Of a stretch of DNA of 22,252 nt, positions 13,587 through 20,510 are shown in pieces; the stretch's first letter is position 1; the number at the start of each line of letters is the position of its first letter. The stretch is from assembly GCA_031401035.1 (NCBI GenBank), contig JANNRA010000039.1, forward strand, positions 1 through 22,252. The letters are read 5' to 3'. Below the pieces are notes generated by a model that worked only from the letters and a program-made list of their open reading frames with translations, did not search any database and had not been told where the DNA came from. Source of the DNA: JANNRA01 sp031401035. Lineage in GTDB: Bacteria; Desulfobacterota; Binatia; HRBIN30; CADEER01. Made by a program: the position numbers and the translations under genes.

Positions 13587-14922
13587 ACCAGAAGATCGAG
13601 CCGCTGCCCGGGGTACTCTCGACGCCGATGCGACCGCCCATCTGCTCGACCAACCGTTTGCAGATGGCCAACCCGAGGCCACTGCCGGCATGCGAGCGCA
13701 TCGTCGCCGCCGCCTGGGCGAAGGGTTGGAAGAGGCGGCGGGTCTCGTCCGCGGCGATGCCGATGCCGGTGTCGACCACCTCGCACTGCAACGTCGCGCC
13801 GCGCTGCCGCAGTCGCAGGGTGACGGCGCCGCGCTCGGTGAACTTGACGGCATTGCCGACCAGGTTGCCGAGCACCTGACGCAAGCGGTCGGGGTCGACG
13901 AGCAACGTCTCGGGCAGCGTCGCGTCGAGCTCCTCGCGCACCACCAGCCCCTTCGCCGCCGCGGCGCGCTGATGCGGCTCGAGCGCCGTCGTCAGCCACG
14001 GCCGCAACGCGATGCGGCGCGGCCGCAGGTCGACGACGCCGGCGTCCATCTTCGAGAAGTCGAGGAGGTCGGCGAGCAGCGCGTTCAGCTCGCCGGCGGA
14101 GCGGCGGATGGTCTGCACGAAGTCGCGCTGCTCGGCGGTGACGGCGACGTCGAGGGCCATGTCGGCCATGCCGAAGATGATGTTCACCGGCGTGCGCAGG
14201 TCGTGGCTGACACTGGCGACGAAATCGCGCCGCGCCCGGCTCGCCGCCTCGGCCGCCTCCTTGGCCGCCTTGAGCTCGTCGCGCGCGACGAAGAGGTGGA
14301 AGCGGTAGCGGTCGGTGAGGACCGCCGAGGCCACCGACAGACCGCCGAGCGACGCCATGCCGCTGAGCAGGATGCCGCCGCTGACCGACGCGTCGACCGT
14401 CGTCGCGAGGCCGAGCACCAGTCCACCCCACGCCGCCGTCGCCACCGCCAACTGCGGCCACCCGCCCCACGGGAAGGCGGTGAGAAAGCCGATCACCAGG
14501 TAGACGTTGCCGAGCGCCAGCACCTCGGCCTCGCCGCGCGCCAGGATGTGGTACATCGACGTGTTCGCCACCAGCGCGACGCCGAGCAGCGTCGTCACGA
14601 TCAGGCTGCGCCGCGGCGCCACCGTCGGCGCTCGCGTCAGCGCCACGGCGCAGGCACACCACAGCGCGCCGAGCAGGTAGATGCCGACGTAGAGCGACAG
14701 ACGCTCCGGCCACAAGCGGATCTCGAAGACGCCGACCGCGGCGTAGGTGGCGAGGAAGGTGAGGACGGCCCAGGGCAGGTGCGTGCGGACCGTCTCCGCC
14801 GTGTCGGCCGCGTAGCGCCAGACGAGATCGTCGCCGCGCGGCGCGACGGCTAGCGGCGCCGGCTCCACCGCGGTTCGCGGCAGCGCCGGTGCGCCCGTCC
14901 GTGGCATGGTCGTTCCCGCCAT
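13564..14922 (-). CDS. Membrane sensor histidine kinase (452 aa)
   Basis: Inner-membrane kinase. The N-terminal half (about 50-205) has five or six hydrophobic segments (for example WAVLTFLATYAAVGVF, LSLYVGIYLLGALWCACAVAL and VYLVIGFLTAFPWGGW) with no recognisable extracellular sensor domain. This is followed by a short coiled coil (ARDELKAAKEAAEAASRARR), HisKA with phospho-acceptor His240 in SVSHDLRTPVN, and a HATPase domain with N-box NLVGNAVKFTERG, DTGIGI and GSGLGLAI. The start at 14922 has GGAG four to five bases upstream; an earlier TTG at 14952 is unlikely and an ATG at 14907 is possible. Its tail overlaps the REC-PAS-GAF kinase gene tail to tail. No response regulator gene is adjacent, so its partner is elsewhere. 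Confidence 0.9.
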   Translation of the reverse strand: MAGTTMPRTGAPALPRTAVEPAPLAVAPRGDDLVWRYAADTAETVRTHLPWAVLTFLATYAAVGVFEIRLWPERLSLYVGIYLLGALWCACAVALTRAPTVAPRRSLIVTTLLGVALVANTSMYHILARGEAEVLALGNVYLVIGFLTAFPWGGWPQLAVATAAWGGLVLGLATTVDASVSGGILLSGMASLGGLSVASAVLTDRYRFHLFVARDELKAAKEAAEAASRARRDFVASVSHDLRTPVNIIFGMADMALDVAVTAEQRDFVQTIRRSAGELNALLADLLDFSKMDAGVVDLRPRRIALRPWLTTALEPHQRAAAAKGLVVREELDATLPETLLVDPDRLRQVLGNLVGNAVKFTERGAVTLRLRQRGATLQCEVVDTGIGIAADETRRLFQPFAQAAATMRSHAGSGLGLAICKRLVEQMGGRIGVESTPGSGSIFWFTVPLTR

Positions 14923-15028
14923 CGTTCTCCGGCGGCGAAAGCTACCACGCAACTGGTGTGCCGGACATTGCGAATCGCGCCGTGGCGGCTCGCATGCGCA
15001 GTGCGCGCGCGCCGGCCGCGGCGCCGTA

Positions 15029-15610
15029 TCAGGCGCGGCGCGGCGGCGGCGCGCCCCTCAATGCGGCCGGCCCCAATGCGGCCAGTCCATCGATGCTGGT
15101 GGCGTTCTTCACCGCCCGGTACTCGACCAACTGCGCGCTGCTCTTGCGCTCTGTCCACGCCGTCAACTGCCGGCGCTCGCCGGTGAAGGTGTACCGCGGC
15201 ACCGCATAGCCGCACGAATCCATGATGCGGTCGAGGCGCACGCGGATCACCGCGCGCGCCCCCGGCAGGGGCGGGAACTGCGCCGCCAGGGCGGCGAACT
15301 CGGCCGTCTCCGCCTCCACCGCCTCGCCGCGCCCGTACAGCCGGACGATCTTCGGCGGCCCCGCGAAGGCGCAGAAGAGCAGTGTGATGCGCCCGTTGTC
15401 GCGCAGGTGGGCGATCGTCTCGACGCCGCTGCCGGTGAGATCGAGGTAAGCGACGGTGGTCGGATCGAGGATACGGAAGCTGTCGAGCCCCTTCGGCGAC
15501 AGGTTCACGTGCCCGTCGCCGCCGGACGGCGCGGTGGCGACGAAGAACAGGTGCTGGGCGCGCAGGAAGGCGGCCAGGTCGTCGCCGATGACATCGTGGG
15601 TCTTGGCCAT
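15029..15610 (-). CDS. PPOX-family flavin-binding protein (193 aa)
   Basis: A member of the pyridoxamine 5'-phosphate oxidase-like split-barrel family, which binds FMN, F420 or haem; the substrate is unknown. Recognised by HVNLSPKGLDSFRILD (about 34-49), AYLDLTGSGVETIAHLRDN and RITLLFCAFAGPPKIVRLYGRG (about 74-95), the characteristic central strands of this subfamily, and a conserved DSCGYAVPRYTF (131-142) near the C-terminus. The ATG at 15610-15608 gives the typical length; no strong Shine-Dalgarno is seen. It lies 53 bases downstream of the lactonase-like gene on the same strand and may share its mRNA. Confidence 0.88.
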   Translation of the reverse strand: MAKTHDVIGDDLAAFLRAQHLFFVATAPSGGDGHVNLSPKGLDSFRILDPTTVAYLDLTGSGVETIAHLRDNGRITLLFCAFAGPPKIVRLYGRGEAVEAETAEFAALAAQFPPLPGARAVIRVRLDRIMDSCGYAVPRYTFTGERRQLTAWTERKSSAQLVEYRAVKNATSIDGLAALGPAALRGAPPPRRA

Positions 15611-15663
15611 GGCACGTGTCTGCCACGCCACCCGCCGCCACGGAACCGGGGTCACGCGGCGCG

Positions 15664-16410
15664 CTATGCCAGGGACGCCGCGACGTCCTCCCATCCCGCC
15701 GGCTCGTGCCCGAAAATCAGCCGCGCGCCGCCCTCGCGCAGGGCGCGCAGGCGCAGCAGCGAGGCGCGCATGGCGGCTTCGTCGTGGACGATCGACGGCA
15801 GGTGCAGATCCTCGAGCGTGCGGCGCAGGTAGCAGGCGTCGGCGGTGAGGATGACGTCGCCGGAGTCGAGCCGCACCCGCAGCGACTGGTGCCCGGGCGT
15901 GTGGCCGGGCGTCGGCAGGCAGACGATGCGCCCGTCGCCGAACAGGTCGTGCTCGCCGTAGATCTCGAGCACGTCGTGACCGAGGGCATAATCGGCCGGG
16001 TTGTAGTGCTGCGTGGCGATCAGGTCGGGCTCGGCGCCGGCCTGCCATTCGCGGCGCTGCACGACCAGACGGGCGTTGGGAATCTGCGCGTGCCCACCGG
16101 TGTGGTCGAAATGCAGGTGCGAGGTGACGAGGTGGGTGACGCGCCCGGCCGCGAAGCCGAGCCCGGCCAGGCGCGCCCCAACCTCCTCGCCGACGGCGAA
16201 CTCGACGCCGAAGATCTGCGCCGCGACGCCGAGCCGCGCCGCTGGGTCGCGCTGCGTGTCGCGATGCAGGCCGCTGTCGAACAGTACCAGGCCGCGCCGG
16301 TGTTCGATCAGAAAACACGGCACCGGAACGCGCAGGCGGCCGTCCGCGCCGGCGAGAAAGCCGCCGAGTGGCCCGTCGAGCCAGCCGCAGGTCAGAGCGT
16401 GCAGTCGCAT
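15664..16410 (-). CDS. N-acyl homoserine lactonase-like metallo-beta-lactamase fold hydrolase (248 aa)
   Basis: A probable quorum-quenching or general lactone hydrolase with two metal ions. The metal ligands are all present: His98, His100, Asp102 and His103 in SHLHFDHTGG, His170 in TPGHTPGH, bridging Asp191 and His235. Tyr194, the catalytic tyrosine of the AiiA lactonase, is conserved at the equivalent place (ADACYLRR). Length and spacing match AHL lactonases well, but some relatives act on other lactones or esters. The start is backed by a strong ribosome site (GGAGG, six bases before the ATG). No luxI/luxR-type gene is in the window, which fits degradation of other species' signals or a metabolic lactone. 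It is followed by the PPOX gene. Confidence 0.87.
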   Translation of the reverse strand: MRLHALTCGWLDGPLGGFLAGADGRLRVPVPCFLIEHRRGLVLFDSGLHRDTQRDPAARLGVAAQIFGVEFAVGEEVGARLAGLGFAAGRVTHLVTSHLHFDHTGGHAQIPNARLVVQRREWQAGAEPDLIATQHYNPADYALGHDVLEIYGEHDLFGDGRIVCLPTPGHTPGHQSLRVRLDSGDVILTADACYLRRTLEDLHLPSIVHDEAAMRASLLRLRALREGGARLIFGHEPAGWEDVAASLA

Positions 16411-16462
16411 GGGTCACCTCCCCCTGTGCCGCCCTGCATGGGCGGATGTAGACCAACGGACA

Positions 16463-17332
16463 TTACGGTTCGAGCAGCACCTTCATCACACCCGGCGCGG
16501 CGGCGAGTGCCGCCAGCGCCGGCGCGAACGGGCCGCAGCGCGAGCCGACGACGGTGATCTCGTGGATCACCAGCGGCGCCAGGTCGACCGGCGCCGCGTG
16601 TGCGACGGTGCTCTTCAGCACCAGCGTGCCGCGTGGCCGCGTCGCGGCGACGGCGAGCTGGAAGCCGGCGGCGCTGCCGGTCGCCTCGACGACCAGGTCG
16701 GCGGCGGCGCGGTCCCACTCCGCCTCGCGCACCGTCGCGATGCCGCGCCGCGCCAGCACGGCCAGCTTGTCGGGGTGACGCCCCACCGCCAGCACGCGCG
16801 CGCCGGCACCGGCCAGCACCTGCGCCGCCAGGAGGCCGAGCTTGGGGTCGCCGAGCACCAGCGCCTCGCTGCCCGGCTCGACGCGCACCTGGGCGAGGAT
16901 CTCGAAGGCGGCGGCGAGCGGCTCGGTGAAGACGGCGGCGTCGTCGGCGACGCCGTCCGGAACCGCGTGCAGATTGGCGACCGGCGCCGCGACGCGCGCG
17001 GCGAAGGCACCGTCGGCGCCCTGGATGCCGAGGACGCGGCGCGTCGGACAGTGGCGGCCGAGACCGCGCTCGCAGGTCGGGCAGCGGCCGCAGGCGAAGT
17101 TGATCTCGCCGACGACGCGCCGCCCGCGCCAATCGGCGGGCCCGTCGGCGACGACGCCGACGAACTCGTGCCCGAGGACGCCGCGGAAGCCCATGTAGCC
17201 CTTGATGAGCTCGAGGTCGGTGTTGCAGACCCCCGCCAGAGTGACGTCGATCAGCGCCAGGCCGTCGCCGCCGGCCGGCTCCGGCCCGTCGGCGACGCTC
17301 AGCGCGGCGCCGTCCCAACGCAGTGCGAGCAT
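16463..17332 (-). CDS. Zinc-dependent alcohol dehydrogenase, MDR superfamily (289 aa)
   Basis: Probable NAD(P)-dependent oxidation of an alcohol or reduction of an aldehyde. The catalytic-zinc residues are Cys36 (GVCNTDLE), His55-Glu56 (GHEF) and Glu137 (FTEPLAAA); the structural-zinc cysteines Cys81, Cys84, Cys87 and Cys95 sit in CGRCPTCERGLGRHC. The nucleotide-binding turn is VLGDPKLGLLAAQVL, a GDxKLG variant. At 289 residues it is shorter than classical MDR enzymes (about 350) but typical for its compact subgroup, which starts MLALxxDG. The ATG at 17332 was preferred over 17359 because AGAAGG lies five to six bases upstream and MLAL is the usual N-terminus. It lies 52 bases upstream of the lactonase gene. 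Confidence 0.88.
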   Translation of the reverse strand: MLALRWDGAALSVADGPEPAGGDGLALIDVTLAGVCNTDLELIKGYMGFRGVLGHEFVGVVADGPADWRGRRVVGEINFACGRCPTCERGLGRHCPTRRVLGIQGADGAFAARVAAPVANLHAVPDGVADDAAVFTEPLAAAFEILAQVRVEPGSEALVLGDPKLGLLAAQVLAGAGARVLAVGRHPDKLAVLARRGIATVREAEWDRAAADLVVEATGSAAGFQLAVAATRPRGTLVLKSTVAHAAPVDLAPLVIHEITVVGSRCGPFAPALAALAAAPGVMKVLLEP

Positions 17333-17413
17333 GCAGGCCTTCTCGTCCAGCCCCCGCATCGATGCAACCGTGCGGCGCTAGCCGCGCCCGCCACAATCAG
17401 GCTAACCGCGCGC

Positions 17414-18205
17414 ATGCTCTCCCTGCTCCTCGCCGCCGCCATCGCCGCGACGCCGCTCGCCGACGCCCTCACCGCCGCCGACAAGGCGCAGGTGGCCATC
17501 GTCGCCTACCGCGACGCGCACGGCCTGCCGACCGCCTGGCCGATGACCCCCTACCGCGACGGCGACACGGTCGTGCTCACCTCGACCCTCGCCTTCATGC
17601 GTAAGGCCGAGGCGCTGCGCCGCGACGGCCGCATGGCCCTGCTCGCCGGCGGCTGGCTGCTGCAAGGCACGGCGCAGGTCTACGCCGACCTGTCCGGCGA
17701 CGAGTTCAGCCGCCGCTTTCTCGACCAGGAGCTGCGCAAATACGCGCCGGCGAACGACATCGTCGCCATCCCCGGCCACCGCTGGCTGTTCGACTGGTAC
17801 TTCGGCCGCGTCTTCATCACCCTCGCGCCGAGCGGCGTCCGCACCGCCGCCGGCAGCGATGCCGCGACCCTCGTCACCCTCGATCCAGACGGCATGCCGG
17901 TGATCACACCGATCACGCCGCCGCCGCTCGACGCCGCATCCTTCGCCCCGCGCGCCGCCGATGGCGCGCCGCTGGCCCTCGCCGACGGCCCCGCCAGCGT
18001 GCTGCTGCACGCCGAGGACGCCGCGATGCGCGACCTTCGGCAGGTGCACCTGATCGGCGCCGTGCACGCGGGAGTGTTCGCCGTCGAACGACGCCGCGGG
18101 TCGTTGGAGCCGAAGCCGCCGCGTGGCTGGTGGGCCGAGCTGCAACAGCAGTGGGAGTTCCGCCGCCTCGGCCGCGAGGGGCGGCGGCGCGTGGAGGGGT
18201 GGTAA
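17414..18205 (+). CDS. Putative FMN-binding split-barrel (PPOX-like) protein, 263 aa
   Basis: The middle part (about 22-100), with ADKAQVAIVAYRDAHGLPTA, VVLTSTLAFMRKAEALRRD and RMALLAGGWLLQGTAQVYAD, resembles the flavin-binding split-barrel strands of PPOX-like proteins (substrate strand, helix KxxALRRDGR, then strand). The N-terminus MLSLLLAAAIAATPLADAL is hydrophobic and could be a short signal or simply the first helix. The C-terminus is rich in Arg and Trp (WWAELQQQWEFRRL). The reaction is unknown. It diverges from the alcohol dehydrogenase gene (81-base gap). The start at 17414 is the first ATG after the divergent gene; no good Shine-Dalgarno. Confidence 0.72.
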   Translation: MLSLLLAAAIAATPLADALTAADKAQVAIVAYRDAHGLPTAWPMTPYRDGDTVVLTSTLAFMRKAEALRRDGRMALLAGGWLLQGTAQVYADLSGDEFSRRFLDQELRKYAPANDIVAIPGHRWLFDWYFGRVFITLAPSGVRTAAGSDAATLVTLDPDGMPVITPITPPPLDAASFAPRAADGAPLALADGPASVLLHAEDAAMRDLRQVHLIGAVHAGVFAVERRRGSLEPKPPRGWWAELQQQWEFRRLGREGRRRVEGW

Positions 18206-18257
18206 GTCGCCGAGAGTCCCCCGCCTGGCAGCCCTTACCAACCGGGGTGACTGGGTG

Positions 18258-18668
18258 TCACGGATCCAGGTTCTCCAGCTCGCCGGAGGCCAGGTCGAGG
18301 CGGCGGTAGTAGCAGTTGCGCGGCTCGCCGCGGGCGTTCTTGGTGTGGCAGATGCCGGCGCGGCGCGGGCGGACGACGTAGAGCAGCGAGTTCTGCTCGC
18401 AGTTCACGCGCACTTCGATGAGGTCGAAGGTCTCGCCCGAGGTCTTGCCCTTCTCCCACAGTTCGTTGCGCGAGGTGCTCCAGAACACCGCCGTGCGCTG
18501 GGCGATGGCGGCGCGCAGCGCCTGCTGGTTGGCGTAGGCGACGAGGATCACCTCGCCGGTGTCGGCGTGCTGCACGGCCACCGGCAGGATGTCCGGGCAG
18601 GCGGTGGTGGCCTTGAGCAGCTTGCGGAAGTCCAGGCGCAGGGCGCGCCCCTCTTCGAGGTCGTTCAT
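18258..18668 (-). CDS. hisI: Phosphoribosyl-AMP cyclohydrolase, variant HisI (136 aa)
   Basis: Third step of histidine biosynthesis: ring opening of phosphoribosyl-AMP; cytosolic. The family signatures are ILVAYANQQAL (about 42-52), FWSTSRNELWEKGKTSGETF (about 62-81) and CHTKN...NCYYRRL near the C-terminus. The canonical metal-binding DCDxDALL segment reads NCEQNSLL, so the three Asp positions are replaced by Asn, Glu and Asn, while the cysteines are kept. The length and the LENLDP tail resemble a subfamily of HisI homologs I have seen in several non-model phyla. No other his gene is adjacent. The ATG at 18668 was chosen over 18725 because upstream codons lie in the palindromic repeat. Confidence 0.85.
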   Translation of the reverse strand: MNDLEEGRALRLDFRKLLKATTACPDILPVAVQHADTGEVILVAYANQQALRAAIAQRTAVFWSTSRNELWEKGKTSGETFDLIEVRVNCEQNSLLYVVRPRRAGICHTKNARGEPRNCYYRRLDLASGELENLDP

Positions 18669-18682
18669 GATCCGGCCACTGA

Positions 18683-18753
18683 AACCACAGACGGCGGCGG
18701 ATGAACACACCTCCCCATTCCCCATCTGTGTTCATCGGCGCCGGGTTGTGGTT
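18683..18753. repeat. Palindromic intergenic repeat between hisI and the GTPase operon
   Basis: Two 27-base imperfect inverted arms (18683-18709 and 18727-18753): outer parts AACCACA/TGTGGTT and inner parts GATGAACACA/TGTGTTCATC pair perfectly, with a mostly mispaired GC-rich core between them. It occupies most of the divergent gap between the two start codons (18668 and 18765). The AACCACAGATGAACACA-type motif is one I recognise as dispersed in many bacterial genomes. Confidence 0.75.
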
Positions 18754-18764
18754 CATTCGTCGCG

Positions 18765-20510
18765 ATGGTTTCCGACCGCTCGGCCATGCTGCGCAGCGTG
18801 CGCGAGGCCCTGGCGCCGGTGCGCGAGCGGTTCGTCGCGGCGGCGCAGGGGCTCGACCTGCTCGAGCGCGATCTGCTGCCGCGCTCGGCCGGCGCCGACG
18901 CCTATCTCGTGGCGGGCATCGTCGGGCCCAACAACGCCGGCAAGTCGGCGCTGTTCAACGCCCTCGCCGGCCGCCTGCTCAGCCCGTCGCTGCCCACCGG
19001 CGGCGCGACGCGCCGCCTGGTCGGCGCCGCCTCCCCCGCCCTGCTGGCGCAGTTGCGCGCCGAGCCGACGCTGGCCCGCTTCCGCCTGCGCCCACTGCCG
19101 GAGGACGGCGAGGCGCCGCTGCGCGCCGGCGACGACCCGGCCGAGCTGCTGGTCGCCGCCGAGCCGAGCCTGCCGGCGGCGCTGATGCTGATCGACACGC
19201 CGGACTTCGACAGCATTCTCGAGGACAACCGCCTGGCGAGCGAGTCGCTCCTCGCCGTCGCCGACCTGGTCATCGCCGTTGTCACCCGCCACTCGTACCA
19301 GAACAAGACCGTCGTCCGGTTTCTCGAGCGCTGGTTGCAGCACGGCCGGCCCTGGATGCTGGTGTACAATGAGGCCACCGACGCCGAGGTGGCGCGCCAA
19401 CATGCCGCCAAGCTCGCCGCCGACGTCGGCACGGCGCCGCTGGCCTCGTTCTGGGCGCCGCACAACCTCGAGGTGCAGCGCGGCGCGGCGCCGCTCGATC
19501 CGCTGCCACTGGCGGGCGAGGCCGGCGGCGGCCGCACCCTGCGCGCGCTCCTCTTCGACGTCGAGGCGACGGCGCAGGTGAAGGCGCGCGCCGTCGATGC
19601 GGCGCTGGCGCGCCTGCGCGACGCCCTGCGCGAGACCGCCGGCGAGCTGGCGGCCGAGGCGCTGCGCGCCGGCGCGGTGCTGCAGGCGGCCGAGATGCGC
19701 GGCGGCGAGGCCGGGGCGCGCATCGCCGCCGCCGCCATGCCGGCGCGGCCGTTCATCGACGCCTTCCGCACCGTCCTCGACCGCCGCAGCAACCCCGTCA
19801 GTCGCAGTTGGCGCACCACCCTGCGCCGCCTGCGCCTTGCGTTGGAGAGCCTGCCGCGCGCCTGGCGCGGCGGTGCCGCGGCGCCGGAACAGGCGGCGGC
19901 GACGCTGTCGGCGATCGAGCGCGAGGAACTGGCCAAGGTGTGGCCGGCATTCTGGGAGGAATTGGTGCGCGATCTCGGCCGCGAGGCGCGTCACCCGGCG
20001 CGCCAGACCGTCACCGCGACGGTGGCGGCGCGGCTCGACGCCGATCTCGCCGACACGCAGCGTCCGGCGGCGTTCGAGCGCGCCATGCAGGGGCTCGGCA
20101 TGCAGGAGGACGACGTCGCCGAGTTCCAGCGCGCCTGCGAGGACCTGGTCGAGAAGGCGATCGAGGAGCGCGGCTTCGACCTCGACATTCAGGCCGCCGC
20201 CGACATCGCGACGCTGGTGCCGATCGCCCTCGCCGCGGCGGTGATCGTCAACACCGGCGGTCTCGGCTCCGACCTCGCCGCCGTCGGCGGCGGTGCCGTC
20301 GGCACCTTCTTGTTCGAGAAGTACGCGCACGTCCTCGGCCGCGGCATCATGGCCGACGCGCGCCGCCGCTGGACCGATGTGCGCGGCCGCCAGCTGGCGC
20401 ACGCGCTGCTCGACGCGGCGCTGCCCACCACCGCGCCGCAGGTGCGCGCCGCCATCGCGGACGACACCGCCCGCGCCCACCGTCTGCAGGAGCTGCGCGC
20501 CGCCCTATGA
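18765..20510 (+). CDS. Dynamin-like / GTPase-domain membrane protein, first of a pair (581 aa)
   Basis: An N-terminal helix (about 1-45) is followed by a G domain with P-loop GPNNAGKS (54-61), a G2 candidate Thr in PTGGATRR (77-84), and G3 DTPDF (144-148). The expected G4 NKxD reads YNEATD (201-206), a departure from the consensus. After the G domain comes a long, Ala/Arg-rich helical region (about 265-475) and then a hydrophobic stretch (about 480-518; TLVPIALAAAVIVNTGG...GGGAVGTFLF) of the kind that dips into membranes in dynamin-like proteins. The domain order and size fit bacterial dynamin-like GTPases, which remodel membranes. The TGA overlaps the ATG of the next gene (ATGA), so the two are translationally coupled. 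The start at 18765 could be shifted to 18786. No Shine-Dalgarno stands out. Confidence 0.78.
   Translation: MVSDRSAMLRSVREALAPVRERFVAAAQGLDLLERDLLPRSAGADAYLVAGIVGPNNAGKSALFNALAGRLLSPSLPTGGATRRLVGAASPALLAQLRAEPTLARFRLRPLPEDGEAPLRAGDDPAELLVAAEPSLPAALMLIDTPDFDSILEDNRLASESLLAVADLVIAVVTRHSYQNKTVVRFLERWLQHGRPWMLVYNEATDAEVARQHAAKLAADVGTAPLASFWAPHNLEVQRGAAPLDPLPLAGEAGGGRTLRALLFDVEATAQVKARAVDAALARLRDALRETAGELAAEALRAGAVLQAAEMRGGEAGARIAAAAMPARPFIDAFRTVLDRRSNPVSRSWRTTLRRLRLALESLPRAWRGGAAAPEQAAATLSAIEREELAKVWPAFWEELVRDLGREARHPARQTVTATVAARLDADLADTQRPAAFERAMQGLGMQEDDVAEFQRACEDLVEKAIEERGFDLDIQAAADIATLVPIALAAAVIVNTGGLGSDLAAVGGGAVGTFLFEKYAHVLGRGIMADARRRWTDVRGRQLAHALLDAALPTTAPQVRAAIADDTARAHRLQELRAAL

Noticed and set aside
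18206..18257. Possible bidirectional terminator between the plus-strand PPOX-like gene and hisI
   Set aside because: Only weak, short pairing and no T-rich tract on either strand.
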